From: Berberis thunbergii | Taxonomy: Eukaryota; Streptophyta; Magnoliopsida; Ranunculales; Berberidaceae | DNA: 64,000 nucleotides | Assembly (NCBI GenBank): GCA_003290165.1 | Contig: QNQO01000606.1 | Span: forward strand, 558,001-622,000 | Direction of reading: 5' to 3' | Shown: positions 12,961 through 24,559 of the stretch, piece after piece | How positions within the stretch are numbered: position 1 is the stretch's first letter | Layout: every line of letters starts with the position of its first letter | Program-made: the position numbers and the translations under genes | The notes under the pieces: generated by a model | Seen by the model: only the letters and a program-made list of their open reading frames with translations | Database searches by the model: none | Told to the model about the DNA's origin: nothing

Positions 12961-15731
12961 CATCAAAACTATGCCAACCCCAAATCATCACCTTCATCAA
13001 TCAATCGAAATGAAGACGATAACCAACCTTGCACACCAAATATTCAAACAAACTAAATTTTCCCAAAGAAAGAACTCAAAGAAATGATCTCATAGCAATG
13101 AACTTACCTGATTAACTTCCTCTTCTTTGTTGAAAAGAAAGATTAGACCTAATCAAGTCTATATCTAAAGAAAATGAACAAAGTCATGTAATGGTTGTGT
13201 AAGCCCAATCAAGCTTTTTTTGTATTGCTTAAAGTCCATATTAAGTATGCTCAATCTTAAATTTTCCAAATGCTCTAGATAGAATATTAATACCATGGTC
13301 TCAAGTCTATGGACTGAAAAGAAATTTCCTAACTAGAACGAGCAAGTCATCCAACACTTGGATTATTAGATGCCATCCAAAAGAACAAAGGAATAAGACG
13401 ACCAAAGCATAAATACATAGCAAAAAACACGCAGATCAAGAAAACTAACAACATGTGTAGTAAACACAATCAAACCCAGATAGCAAAAAAAATTATCCAA
13501 ATGTTGTTGTGGTTTGTCATGTATATAATTTATCACTTTTACCTATTCTCAATTTTTAATAACTCTACCAACCTTTTCATTGATTCTCAGTATCACCTCT
13601 GCCCCTGCCCCGTGGGTTCCATTGTAAAGTGAACTACCAAAGGAAGGTAATCATTTCCACCAAGTCAACTTGTATGAGTTTTATCTTGAAATTAGTGTTT
13701 CTTCACAACGTACTTTCAACACAATCAACAAAGAACCTACCTGGTATATGTACAACAAACATAAACATTAGCAGGATGCACTGAAAGGCTGACAACTATA
13801 AGCATTTGTACATTAAAAAACACTAGGTTATAAAGTAGGCCCTTGTTGGGATAATCTCATATAAAAGATGCCTGTTTTTGGTAATAAACCTTCCATCAAA
13901 CTTCGTTCAGTTTTTGGGTTCTTCGAACTCGAAGCTAAGTGTCTCTAGCTCAATGTCAATCAGACACCCTATGGCTAAGAGTGGGTTACATGGACCTATA
14001 TTTTACTATTGAGAGTCAACATATTCTACACAATGTAACTATTCCACCAAGTATCTGGGCTCCCAGAATCAAACGTGCCTTTCACTATCGCATTAAGGTC
14101 TGTTGTTTCGTGCCTACGGATCTCCTATTCCTAGTTGCACGGACTAAGGCTGCTAATGATAGTTGAAAGTGGATTAAGCGAAAGATTACCAAGGAACAAG
14201 TTTTAGCTTTGCCCAAGCTGCTCTTGACATTAGGCAGAAATGCCAATGTCAAGGACTAAAGGAGTCCAAACAGAAAAAGCGTTCAGAGAGGCCACGACCA
14301 TGTTTTCACTTGCCATCAAATAGACCCTACCTAATGCCAACCCAAATGGAAATATTTTGTGAGTGATTTGTTCCACTATTGAATTGGACACGATCAAGCA
14401 CTCTCCTTGTGTTTCTTGGTGAGTATCGTTTAAAAACATAAACTTATCCATCATCCCAGACCATCATAATTCCTAAAGCCTCAAGTAAATACATGCCTAT
14501 CTATTCTTAGTTCACACTGATGGAAGGTATTATTCTCAGATCTATGACAAGAGAATTAGATTCCAACTAGAGATACAGTCATTAGAAGAATGATGGTGTA
14601 AATGTGTGGTAAAATCAAAGCTAGGCGGAAGGTAGCAATAGAAGAATACCAGTTAAATAACTCATCTTAAAATGACAAAATAGGATTAGTCACATGATCA
14701 ACAACAAGCATGTATTCTTCTTGAAAAGCTTAATAAAAATGAACACAAGTAAAACATTCCACCAAATCAACCCCAAATAAATCAAGAGAATCTACACAAA
14801 ATAAAAAAAACATAAGTTATACTTACGTTAAGTACGTCCATACCAAGAACCCGTAGTGCATGCACCAATTCGAGTTGGTAGAAAAAATGCAAACACTCTG
14901 CGTCGTTAATCGACCACATTGTCAGTCGTACACTAATGTTCAAGGAAAATGAGATTGTGTGCATCAAACTGCCTATACTTCATTTTCGAGTCACATTCCT
15001 GAAAACATAAATCCGGTAAGACTTAAGAAATAAATATAAACACTAATATGGAAAACAATGATGGTAGCCTAACGTCTTCACAAAGGTTGCTTCCTTGTCA
15101 AAGGTAATTTGCCTACTCGAAATAATTTACCTAACAAAGATTAAACAAAAACAATTAATTTAATTATTGTTGTTGGCTGACTGTAATTAGCCATGATCAT
15201 GGTCAATTGTGAAAGGTAAAATAGAACCCATTCATTATTAAACGATATTTGCTTCTCTATAAAATTTTACATATCATCCTGACAAAGAGGAACAAGATTT
15301 AAACTCAATTACCAGGAAGTAAAATCAAATTTATTATAGAAAACGATCGGAACAATATGTTGAATCCAACCTCAAATTATATCCTTCGAATCAAGGAAGC
15401 GCTTTCTTATCAATCAATTTGACTTTATATGAGGAAAATCAATATATACGAAAATCACTGTTTATCAAATCAAACACGCATACTCCATAACAAAGAATTG
15501 AGCCAAACAAGCAAGCTATTCTTTACCTATCCTTGGCTTTAGCCCCTTCTATCAAGTGTCACTCACTTTCTCCCTAGATCAAAGCACCATCTAGCATATT
15601 GAGCATATATTAAAAACCAATAATGAATCAAACAAAGAGAGATTGCATGCAAGTTATTCCAATAGGCTCAAAGATGCGTGTGCTTTTGAGTATAAAACCT
15701 AAAATATAATTGGCTTTGGAAACCTAAAATT
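12801..15731 (+). repeat. Array unit f, duplicate of 1-2931
   Basis: It is nearly identical to unit a at a constant 12,800-bp offset, including the odd junction near 12965 and the same short open frames (13939-14166 against 1139-1366). Differences are scattered single bases and very small indels, so the duplication is recent compared with the divergence among the other units. Confidence 0.9.
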
Positions 15732-16034
15732 CAATGTTCTAAAAATCGCTAGGCGCTGGGCGGGCGGCGAGAATGGGACTAGCGATTAGGCGGCCGCCTA
15801 GGCATTTTCTTTTTATGCATTCAACCCAAATAGTACGACCCCAAGCCCACTTCAACACAAACAAAATAACCAAAAGCCCAATTCAAAACCCAAAACCCCC
15901 ACCCCACCACTCAGTTTCTCTTTATTTTATTTATTCTCTTTTTTTTTCTCTCTGCCACTAACAACACCCCCACTCAGTTTCTCTTTTATTTTATTTATTC
16001 TCTTTTTATTTATTCTCTTTTTTTTTTCTCTCTG
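15732..16034. mobile_element. hAT-like element cut by segmental junction
   Basis: The left end and subterminal palindrome match 2932-3240. The right half, with its terminus, is replaced at about 16034 by sequence that belongs to the 58.0-64.0 kb segment (CCTTCTAAAAGAGTG). A pyrimidine-rich stretch just before the junction is duplicated locally (TTTATTTATTCTCTTTTT). Confidence 0.8.
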
Positions 16035-16057
16035 AACCTTCTAAAAGAGTGACGTAC

Positions 16058-16820
16058 CTGCATCAAGTGCATATCAGTTTCTGACACGACATTGATTCTT
16101 GTACGACACTGTGTATTCGAAATTCAAGACAAATAGCCTAAGTAAACAATACAACTCAGATTTTACAGCCTAGAATTTTGTTTATTAGTCATGGTTGCAA
16201 TTTCTTCGTGAAATGTAACACATTGTGACAATTGATTTCTTATATAGTTATATCATAAGTTTTATATTGATTATGTCTATAAAAAATATATAATCAGTGA
16301 ACAAAACCTCGTGTCCCTGAATCTTCCCTCTCTAGATTTTTCAGTCCAACACTCCACGCCCATGTCTGTGTCCGACACGCGTACCCGAATCTGTGCAACT
16401 CAGAATCATAGGAAATATAGTTCTTCATAACTTATACCACCACCAGAAGCACATGTATGCAGATAAGCAAATTATGTAAAAAAGCACTAAGAGAGAACTT
16501 GCTAGCTGCATAAGCAACAGGGGTGTAACTCCTAAATTCATTAATACCTACCTGATCAAGATCAGTAATGTCTTGTTGTGCCTGAACCCAATGTTTCTGT
16601 GGCTGAAAGCCTTCACACCTACATCTCAACTAGGTTATACGACCGGATATAGTTATAGGTTTAGGAATTATAATAAATAATAACATAATTTATAAATCTA
16701 AAAATGTAAAAGAAAAAACTTGAATAAATCATGTACCAAAGCCTTGTCTGCCATCATCTTCCAAAATGAGGTAACTGCCACAAGAAGTCCTTCACGAACG
16801 GCAACTACCACAATCGTGAC
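16058..16820 (-). pseudogene. Truncated exon series of the gene at 56.9-58.8 kb
   Basis: Three exon-like blocks with AG acceptors and GT donors match those of the second copy: 16737-16820 (84 bp, contains FWKMMADKAL), 16552-16602 (51 bp, contains HWVQAQQDITDLDQ) and 16058-16108 (51 bp). The next exon and the terminal exon seen at 57.95 and 57.02 kb are absent because the duplicated segment stops at 16034. The protein is not recognised. The Copia element lies just upstream, in what would be an intron. Confidence 0.45.
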
Positions 16821-16858
16821 CTACAACAACCATTTCTCACAATTTCACTCTTACTCCT

Positions 16859-17013
16859 TGTTACAAGAGGTGAAGAGAATTGTATATTCTTATATTACAT
16901 TGAAAATATAGCATGTATTTATATACAAACTATTGAAGCTATTCTAAGAAACTATATCAATTTAGAATCTCTACAATTAACCTAATTGACAGCTATATAC
17001 ACACACTATAACA
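16859..17013 (-). repeat. Copia copy 1, 3' LTR
   Basis: It is 155 bp, starting TGTTATAG and ending TAACA on the minus strand (TG...CA with short inverted ends). It is preceded on that strand by the purine-rich AGCTTGAGGGGGAG (polypurine tract, 17014-17027). Confidence 0.85.
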
Positions 17014-17020
17014 CTCCCCC

Positions 17021-18240
17021 TCAAGCTGGAGCATAAATGTTAATCATGCCCAGTTTGTTACAAAGATAGTCAACCCGAACCCCATTTAAAGCTTTCGTGA
17101 AGATGTCCTCTAGTTGTTCTCCAGTTTTCACATATCCTGTAGAAATCGAGCCTTGTTGAATTTTCTCACGATTAAAATGACAATCAATTTCAATGTGCTT
17201 AGTCCGTTCATGAAACACAGGATTAGATGCAATATGAAGAACAGCTTGGTTATCACACCACAATTTCGCTGGTACTGTAGTTTTAAGTCCTACTTCAGTC
17301 AAGAGCTGATATATCCACATTATCTCACACACAGACAGTGCCATAGCCCTATATTCTGACTCTGCACTGGATCGTGACACAACGTTTTGCTTCTTACTCT
17401 TCCATGAGACCAAATTCCCTCCAACAAAGATACAATAACCTGAAGTGGATCTTCTATCCATTTTGGAACCTGCCCAATCTGCATCTGAGAAACATTCAAT
17501 ATGAGTGTGCCCATGATTTTCGTACACGATACCTCGTCTTGGTGCTCCTTTCAAGTAACACAAAATTTGCTCTAACGCTGCCCAATGATGAATTGTTGGG
17601 GATGACATAAACTGACTGACAACACTGACTGAGTATGCAATATCTGGACGAGTCACGGTAAGGTAATTCAACTTCCCAACCAACCTTCGATATTTTTCAG
17701 GATCTTCAAATGGTTCCCCATCTCCTGTAAGGTGCACATTTGGAGTCATTGGAGCACCACAAGGCTTTGCTCCCAATTTACCTGTCTCAGTTAATAAGTC
17801 AAGAACATATTTTCTCTGAGATAGAAAGATACCATGTTTACTCCGAGTGACCTCAACTTTCAAGAAATACTTTAACACCCCCAAATCCTTCGTGTGAAAC
17901 TGAGTATGAATGAAAGATTTAAGAGATAAGATTCCTCTAGTGTCATTTCCAGTAATAACAATGTCATCCACATACACAACTAACAGAATAATACTAGCTG
18001 CTGATCGTTTGTAGAATACAGAATGGTCAAACTTGCTTTTCATCATACCAAATTTCTCAACAGCCTGACTAAACTTTCCAAACCAAGCACGAGGACTCTG
18101 TTTCAAACCATATAAAGATTTTCGAAGACGACAAACTCGTCCTGACTCCCCCTGAGCAACAAAACCAGGAGGTTGCTCCATATACACCTCCTCCTGAAGA
18201 TCGCCATGAAGAAAAGCATTATTGATATCAAGTTGATGTA
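17021..18240 (-). pseudogene. Copia copy 1 reverse transcriptase (C-terminal part) and RNase H
   Basis: An open frame covers the RT palm with the catalytic YVDD box, SLYGLKQSPRAW, and the full Ty1-type RNase H with DADWAG, STSGYC and SSAESEYRA, ending at the normal C-terminus (YAPA, stop). A 17-nt deletion at about 18240 separates it from the N-terminal RT part. Confidence 0.9.
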
Positions 18241-18713
18241 ACCGCCATGGAAATAAATAACCGAACAGATGTCAACTTTGCAACAGGAGAGAAAGTGTCA
18301 GAGTAATCCACCCCATAGGTTTGAGCATAGTCCTTAGCGACAAGACGGGCTTTCAATCGGGCAACTAACCCATCCGGATTGACCTTAACTGTGAAGACCC
18401 ATTTGCAACCTATAGCCCTTTTCCCTGAAGGTAAATCGACCAAGTCCCAAGTACCATTGTCATCTAAAGCATTCATTTCCTCTATCATTGCATTATGCCA
18501 ACCAGGATGAGATATTGCTTCACGAACAGTTTTAAGAATAGAGATAGAATCAAGGGAAGCAATAAAAGAACAAGAGGAAGACGACAAGTTATTAAGAAAC
18601 AAAAGAAGAAATAGGATAAGCGCACTGGCGTTTACCTTTGCGTAATGCAATAGGAAGATCAATGCTCGAGATTGGATCTGATGACGAAGGAGCAGCTGCA
18701 GGACATGAATCAA
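18228..18713 (-). pseudogene. Copia copy 1 RT N-terminal part
   Basis: It contains the Copia RT entry motif [21 protein letters not shown] and [16 protein letters not shown]. The frame is broken on both sides: upstream by a frameshift shared with copy 2 near 18592, downstream by the private 17-nt deletion. Confidence 0.9.
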
Positions 18714-18829
18714 GAGGTTGACGCCTGGAGTAAACCTGAATAATAGGAGGCTTGACAGGAGCTGGTTCCGAGATAGGTGCTGGTGCTGAGACAGGTGCAG
18801 AGGATGTGATATAATAGATCAACAAATCA

Positions 18830-19533
18830 TCATCCTCCCACTAGCGAGTGGGAATGGGCGAAGATGGAGAATAAGGTGTCTTCCAGGAAGGTAACATCAA
18901 TTGAGACCAGATATTTGTTAAGATTGGGACAATAACACCGATAACCTTTCTGAAGATGAGAATAACCAAGGAAGACACATTTCAAAGACTTGGGATCTAA
19001 TTTAGTGACATGCGGACGAACATCCCAAACAAAACAAGTGCTACTAAATATCTTCGGGTCAACAGAAAACAATGACTTATTAGGAAAAAGGATTTTGTAA
19101 GGTATCTCACCATGAAGAACAGAGGATGGCATGCGATTAATGAGAAACATGTTGTAGACATTGCATCGACCCAAAAAGGTTTAGGAACATGCATTTGAAA
19201 TAAGAGAGCTGGTGCAGTTTCAAGATGTCTGTTTTTACGTTCCGCCACACCATTTTGGGACGGGGTATCAACACAAGAAGTTTCATGAAGTATGCCATTC
19301 TGAGTCATATAAGACTGAAATAAAGCTGATGTATATTCTTTGGCGTTATCACTTTGCAAAGTACGAATTGAAACATTAAATTGAGTTTTAATTTCAGCAC
19401 AAAACACACAAAACAGAGGAAACAACTCAGAACGACTTTTCATTAAATATAACCAAGTTACACGAGAATAATCATCCACAAATGTAACAAAATACCTAAA
19501 TCCAGGTTTAGACAAAATAGGACAAAGACCCAA
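18830..19533 (-). pseudogene. Copia copy 1 integrase core and C-terminal region
   Basis: DDYSRVTWLYL, SDNAKEYTS and QNGVAERKNRHL supply the D, D and E positions of the integrase catalytic triad. The downstream part has LKCVFLGYSHLQKGYRC, typical of Copia integrase C-termini. A single-base deletion near 19146 shifts the frame, and the region ends at an in-frame stop (18841-18843) also present in copy 2. Confidence 0.88.
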
Positions 19534-20525
19534 ACATCAAAATGAACTAATTCAAAAGGAACACTAGCACGTTTATTGACTCTAGGACTCGAACTAAGAC
19601 GATGATGTTTTGCAAACTGACACGACTCACAATTTAATGAAGACACCTTATTATATTGAGGACAAAGCTTTTTGAGTAGAGGGAGATATGGATGACCCAA
19701 CCTACAATGAGCCTCAAAAGGAGACGTGACACTGGAGCAAGCAATAGAACTCGGTAGAGCGATGTATCAAGAATGTAGAGGCCTCCAGACTCATGTCTTT
19801 TACCAATAATCTTCTTCGTCATAAGATCCTGAAATAAATAATGATCAGGGAAAAAATGAGACACAACAGTTAAGATTACGAGTGAGCTGGCTTACAGAGA
19901 GCAAATTAAAGGATAAATTAGGTAAATGTAAGACAGACGACAGAGATAGCGGAGGGGTAAGGTTGATGGTGCCAGATCTACGAACACAAGATGGTGACCC
20001 ATCGGCTAAAGTAACGGTAGAAGTAGAAGCATATGACTGAAAAGAAGAAAAGAGACTAGAATTACCAATCATATGACCTGTGGCACCAGAATCAATGACC
20101 CATTTTGAGGATGAGGAAAGAAGACACACATTGGGCTTACCTGAATCAGCAATAGCAAGGACAGAAGGAGATGAAGACTTGAGTGATTCCTGATATTGTG
20201 AGAACTTGGCAAATTCATCAGCAGAGATAAGGACTGATTTGTCAGCGACATCATTAGTGAACACAACATGAGCTGAGTGTTTTTGCTGGTTTTTTAAACT
20301 GTAGCTTTCTACACTCAAACTTGGTATGGCTCGGCTTACGACAATAGTTGCAAATAATACCTCCAGAATCCGGCGTGCGAGTTTCGAATCCTTGTGAGCT
20401 GCCTCCTTTGTGTCCACTGTGATTAGAAGGTCTCCCAGGCGCATAATTGTTATTTCGACTTGCCAAAACATTACTAAGCGGAACGGGTGGAGTACTCTCT
20501 GTGCGGAGAACACGACTAAAGACAT
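19458..20525 (-). pseudogene. Copia copy 1 protease and GAG-pre-integrase
   Basis: The aspartic protease motif WVIDSGATGHM lies at about 20070-20100. Further on are the HxxxC-type features of GAG-pre-integrase (LGHPYLPLL-like, CESCQFAKHHR). The frame is split near 19850 and again near 19750. Confidence 0.85.
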
Positions 20526-20649
20526 CTTGTAAAGAGGAGATATCAGACCCAGAAAGAACTTGTGCCTTAGCAGAATCTAATTCAGGAGAGAGCCCTGCTA
20601 GAAAACTCATGATAGTCATCTGCTCCCGTTGGCGTTGTTGAACCTTCAC
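20254..20649 (-). pseudogene. Copia copy 1 nucleocapsid (zinc knuckle)
   Basis: CNYCRKPSHTKFEC fits CX2CX4HX4C. An extra T in the run near 20291 shifts the frame before the protease. Unlike copy 2, the frame joining gag to the knuckle (GSDISSLQDVF) is intact here. Confidence 0.88.
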
Positions 20650-20656
20650 ATCAGGG

Positions 20657-21106
20657 CTAAATGCAGCAATATATTAAGCTCCTCATACGTTCTCTTAAAC
20701 GCCATAAAATAGTTGATAAGGAACTGATCTTGTTTTTCCACACGGTAAAATGTTTTGCAAACCTCATACATGCTAGAGAGATTCCCTTTTCAGAGTACAA
20801 AAATTCCAAATAATCCATTAGTTCTTTAACAAATTCACAGTGATTGATCAAGCCAATTGCCTCACTATCAATGGAATTCCGAATCTGAAGGAACAAGCGA
20901 GCATCTTCCCTTAGCCAGGTCTGCCTCGAATCGCCTTTTTCTTTAGGAGGATCATTAGTCAAATGGTCATCTTTGTCAATACTTCATAAATAAAGCCGAA
21001 CAGTCTTACACCAATCCAGATAATTCGAACCATTTAGCTTTTGGTCCGTGATTTTAGACATCACAGGAACCGCATCAGATACAACCACTGATTTTGTCTC
21101 AGCCAT
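20657..21106 (-). pseudogene. Copia copy 1 gag (N-terminal)
   Basis: The ATG at 21104-21106 begins MAETKSVVVSD, matching copy 2. LNGSNYLDW is the usual Copia gag entry motif. The frame is closed by TGA at 20984-20986 where copy 2 has CGA, and is disrupted again near 20660. Confidence 0.85.
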
Positions 21107-21308
21107 AACAGGTCAAACAGGTCAGATTTTGTCTCAGCCAGCCACAAGAGACGTGCTGAGAAAGAGTACAAACAGGTCAGGTCGAGAGCCTGGCTTATCG
21201 TCTTTGCCTTCAACAATGGGTTCGAAACACTCCCGATCAACTCGTCCAACAATGATGAAGAGGATGTGAACGAAGGAGACGAGCACGAGCAGGTGGAGAG
21301 CCTAATCG

Positions 21309-21388
21309 ATCGACGCCTGGGAAAGTCGATCGGTGGCTAGGAGGGTCAATCGACGCCTGGGAAGGTCGATCGGTGGCTGGGCTGGTCC
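21309..21388. repeat. Two 40-bp tandem repeats in Copia leader
   Basis: Two 40-bp units, each beginning ATCGACGCCTGGGAA and containing GTCGATCGGTGGCT. The GC-rich, partly palindromic composition (TCGATCGA) contrasts with the AT-rich surroundings. The same pair is at 63313-63392. Confidence 0.85.
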
Positions 21389-21444
21389 TTCTGTGCAGTT
21401 CTCCTATGCCGGCGGTGAGAACCCAACTTCAAACTTCAAACTTG

Positions 21445-21510
21445 GAAACTATATCAATTTAGAATCTCTATAATTAACCTAATTGACAGCTATATACACA
21501 CACTGTAACA
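21445..21510 (-). repeat. Copia copy 1, truncated 5' LTR
   Basis: Only the first 66 bp of the LTR (TGTTACAGTGTG to ATATAGTTTC on the minus strand) remain. The rest of the LTR and the primer-binding site are missing, and unrelated leader sequence (AAGTTTGAAGTTTGAAG) follows. Confidence 0.85.
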
Positions 21511-22130
21511 CTCATCTTCATAACCCTATTCTTGATCATCATAATTTTCATCATTTTGAAAATCAACCATGTCTTTCTCTAAATCCAATAATAGCAATGG
21601 TGTAAATGTAGATGCAGGTGCAACAAAACCTCTTCTTGAGTAAGTTGTTTTGAGTTGTATTATTTCTAGAACTTCCACGTGGTTGTGATTATCCTTCTCC
21701 AACTCCAGCAACTTGTGCATATTGACCCATGATATCATTAGGAAATACCAATTCATTCTCTTGACGGCTGCAACCTCTTGTGACTAAAAGTCTCAAACCC
21801 TAAATGGCTATATAATAATAGCTCGTAGGCTTTTAGCTTTGGCTGATATATTTACAGTCCGATATTGTAAAATTTTACTTATAATATCTAAAAAAATGAC
21901 TTGTGCATATGCAAAGTTAAATATAGAATAACCATTTAAATATGCCCGAGGCACTAGGCATACTGAGTCGGTAGGCGGACTTAGGTGCACAAAGGCGGAC
22001 GTCTTATTTAACCGCACCACACTGCATCACATTGAGGCTGATTTCTGTAAAAACGCCTTGAGGCGCGCCCAGGCAGTTACCTTGACTACAATGGGAAAGG
22101 CTATGAATCTTTTGAAACTTTCACTTTAGG
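21511..22130. other. Flank of duplicated segment, GC-rich repeat relic
   Basis: The first 450 bp match 63515-63960 and contain no recognised gene. An open minus-strand frame (21526-21756) ends DDQE and is conserved only because the segment is duplicated. From about 21945 to 22080 comes a GC-rich stretch with GAGGCACTAGGC, TAGGCGGACTTAGG and CCTTGAGGCGCGCCCAGGC. It resembles the subterminal parts of the hAT-like elements, but no clear termini are visible. Confidence 0.45.
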
Positions 22131-22509
22131 GGAGTATAGTATAGAACAATAGGATACAAAACTCTTAAAGAGTAAAAAAAATGTAAAACAAAGGTGAAAA
22201 GGTAATATAGATCAGTTATATGGAAATATATACATCACTTTTGGAAATGAATTTTCAACAGGAAATGCTCCACCAAATTTTTTTTGCATGTGACATTTAT
22301 AAGAGCCTGCTCTATTTTCCTTCTATTTTAACTAGAAATGCTATGTATTCATGAAGTGTGGAACAAATTACCCATTTGCACTCGGCAGGGTATGAACCAG
22401 ATACATATATAAAGTAACATTAGAACTTAGAAGGCTTTTATTAGTGTTGAAATGTTGATAGAGATTAAAGAACTAACAAGACAAGTCAGTGGAGGAAAAC
22501 TACCATGTT
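22131..22509. other. Intergenic, no gene seen
   Basis: AT-rich sequence with no supported coding region, repeat end or RNA gene. Confidence 0.5.
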
Positions 22510-22825
22510 ATGTAACAATATAAGTCAAAGGCAACTACCTAATACGATGGACATCATAATACAAGTTAAATAAATCTTCAAGAGGGCACTTCAGCATAGA
22601 ACTTGATTGATTTGAATGGGAGGTTTGCGAAGATATGATCTTAAGTAGTATTTGCAAATTTTGACTAGATAGAAGGGAGATTACCTAGCTTCTTTATCTA
22701 ATAAAACATGTTTCTACTGAAATCTATTAGCAGGACATCATCGATGTATAGCACTGTAAGAAATTTATATTGATGCGATGTTTCTTCTAGAGATTTTGTA
22801 ATTCGGATGAATTAACTTCTTTCTC
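22510..22825. repeat. Dispersed duplicate of 37745-38045
   Basis: The two copies share order and many strings, for example TTTGCAAATTTTGACT, GATTACCTAGCTT and GATTTTGTAATTCGGATGAA, with clear divergence. No coding function is recognised. Confidence 0.75.
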
Positions 22826-23200
22826 TAGAACTTGACAAGTTGTTTGTCCAACTAGGTCAAGTCATACCACTAGCTCGGAACATGACATTCATAGGTACAA
22901 GTTGCCAAACCATGACTATGGTTTCTCACAACAAGCCAAAATGTGACAACTGTCTGTCAACAATTTTTTTTTATTTAGGGTTGAAGGAGTTCTACAAAGA
23001 TAATGGGGAGAGAGGCAATGGAGGGAATTGTGAGAGTATGAGAGTGTGAGAGACAGACAAGTAATGGTATCAACAATAAAATGCGAGAAAAATGACCATC
23101 AACAATAGAATGCGAGACAAATGAGAGATGATGAAAATAAAGAGAAATTTGAATTCGAGATAATAGAAAATGTAAATTTAATGGAGGGAATGATGGGGTG
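22826..23200. repeat. Dispersed duplicate of 25893-26235
   Basis: Shared strings in the same order include AAGTTGTTTGTCC, GACATTCATAG, ACAACAAGCCAAA, GAGAGTATGAGA and AATGCGAGACA. The 25.9 kb copy has an extra internal tandem duplication. No protein is recognised. Confidence 0.75.
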
Positions 23201-23913
23201 GAAAAGAACATGCAAGGTTTTGTTTATTTAAGTGAAAATTGTTTGACATTTTTAAGTTGCGAGTGCTCTTGAGTATGTATTGATTTTTAAGCTGTTATAA
23301 TACGGGGTTTACTCTAATCCAAAAAGGGTTTCATTTATCAATTGGCTTCATCTAAACGCATAATAATATAAACAAAAACCATAACAAAAATGTAGATGAT
23401 GCACACATTAGAAAACCGGTTCTATCTAGAATTTATCATGATGCAATAATTCTAAAATAGCAAACCGAAAATGGACACTAGTAAAGAAAACTGAAAAGGT
23501 TCATAATCTATTTACCCTTATCGCCTCATTGGACACGACTCGAACACTCCTTGATCATCAAATGATACCAAGAAGCTAGAAGAAAAAAAAGGTTGCCGAG
23601 AATCTGCAATTTAACTAAAAAATCAATTGATTTCCTATTTATTATAAAACTTAAAATGCACAAATATCATATAAAACATTAATTAAAGTAACAAAAAATT
23701 GAAAGACTATGTACTAATCCTCGATTCATTTGCTTAATGACCTAATACATCAAAGAGTCACAAAAATTTATCAAAACAGGGACGAATGCGAAATCAATAA
23801 AATAAACCCACGCACATAAGCTCTAAGGCTTTGCGAATAAAATTTCAATGATAACAAACTCGCTCTACAACGTAATGACAACCACCATTAAGAGCGGTAA
23901 CAAAAGTTCCTAT
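23201..23913. other. Intergenic, weak similarity to 49.2-49.5 kb
   Basis: No gene is seen. The stretch 23410-23770 shares scattered strings with 49210-49500 (ATCTAGAATTT, ATAAAACTTAAAAT, CTTCGATTC-like), suggesting an old duplication. Confidence 0.4.
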
Positions 23914-23921
23914 ATCAAATC

Positions 23922-24551
23922 CAGTGTTCTAAAAAGCACTAAGCGCTGGGCAGGCGGCGAGCAGGTGCCTAGTGCCCAGGGGCCTAGGTGGCACCTAGGC
24001 AGTCTTAGGTTTTGTATTATAACTTTAATAATTTACAAATGTTAAGCATTATATATTATCAATTACATCCAATTTATTGCCAAGATACATATGCAAAATT
24101 TAAAAACATGAAAAATTAACAATCATGAACAAAATTTATTAAAACTCAAATGATTGAAGTTGGTCATGATGGGTACTTTATATAAAATCTAATTTGTGGA
24201 CAAATATGCAAACCTACTCTTATTTTTCTTCAAATTCCATGAATAACCTCAGTCATGTTTGATAAAATCTACATTAGTAAAATTGGTGCTGGTAGATCCT
24301 TTGAGAATTTCATTAAGTAATCATCATTTGCTACAATTAGACATATACTGAATAAAAAACAATAAAATAGTTTATTTCTAAAAAAGACTGGAAAGAAAAA
24401 TAAAATAAGAACACAATCAGCCTTATTAAAAAAAAAATCACCCGCACCACCCAGACTCCGCCTAGGCCGCCTACACCCCGCCTAGACCGCCCAACTATTA
24501 ATTTGGGCGGTTTTCTACCTTCTAGCGCCTAGGCCGATTTTTAGAACACTG
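23922..24551. mobile_element. Non-autonomous hAT-like element, complete
   Basis: The terminal inverted repeats are CAGTGTTCTAAAAA and TTTTTAGAACACTG, a perfect 14-bp pair. They are flanked by the perfect 8-bp direct repeat ATCAAATC (23914-23921 and 24552-24559). Both ends have GC-rich subterminal blocks with repeated GCCTAGG; the 630-bp interior is AT-rich with no transposase. Target-site length and CAGTG tips fit hAT. It is a different subfamily from the element at 2932, since only the ends match. Confidence 0.92.
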
Positions 24552-24559
24552 ATCAAATC

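Larger units (their letters stand above)
16859..21510 (-). mobile_element. Ty1/Copia LTR retrotransposon, degenerate, copy 1
   Basis: The domain order on the minus strand is gag, zinc knuckle, protease, GAG-pre-integrase, integrase, reverse transcriptase, RNase H, which is Copia order. The 3' LTR is 16859-17013; the 5' LTR survives only as 21445-21510. Flanks are CTCCT and CTCAT, an imperfect 5-bp target duplication. No tRNA primer-binding site is found next to the 5' LTR remnant. Lesions include a nonsense codon in gag (20984-20986, CGA to TGA), an extra T near 20291, a frameshift near 19146, a shared stop at 18841-18843, a shared frameshift near 18592 and a 17-nt deletion near 18240. It is not autonomous. 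Confidence 0.95.
16035..22010. repeat. Segmental duplicate of 58014-64000
   Basis: About 6 kb aligns end to end with 58014-64000 in the same orientation. It includes exon-like host sequence, a Copia element and the far flank. Differences are scattered substitutions and small indels, plus a 17-nt deletion in this copy near 18240. The left junction lies inside the truncated hAT element. The right limit cannot be fixed because the other copy runs off the window. Confidence 0.92.

Noticed and set aside
17114..17610. Plus-strand and alternate-frame ORFs over the Copia elements (also at 59100-59596)
   Set aside because: Shadows of the RT/RNase H coding region on the minus strand.
16854..21515. 5-bp target duplication of Copia
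   Set aside because: CTCCT and CTCAT differ in one base, so I treat it as imperfect and not as firm evidence of the boundaries.
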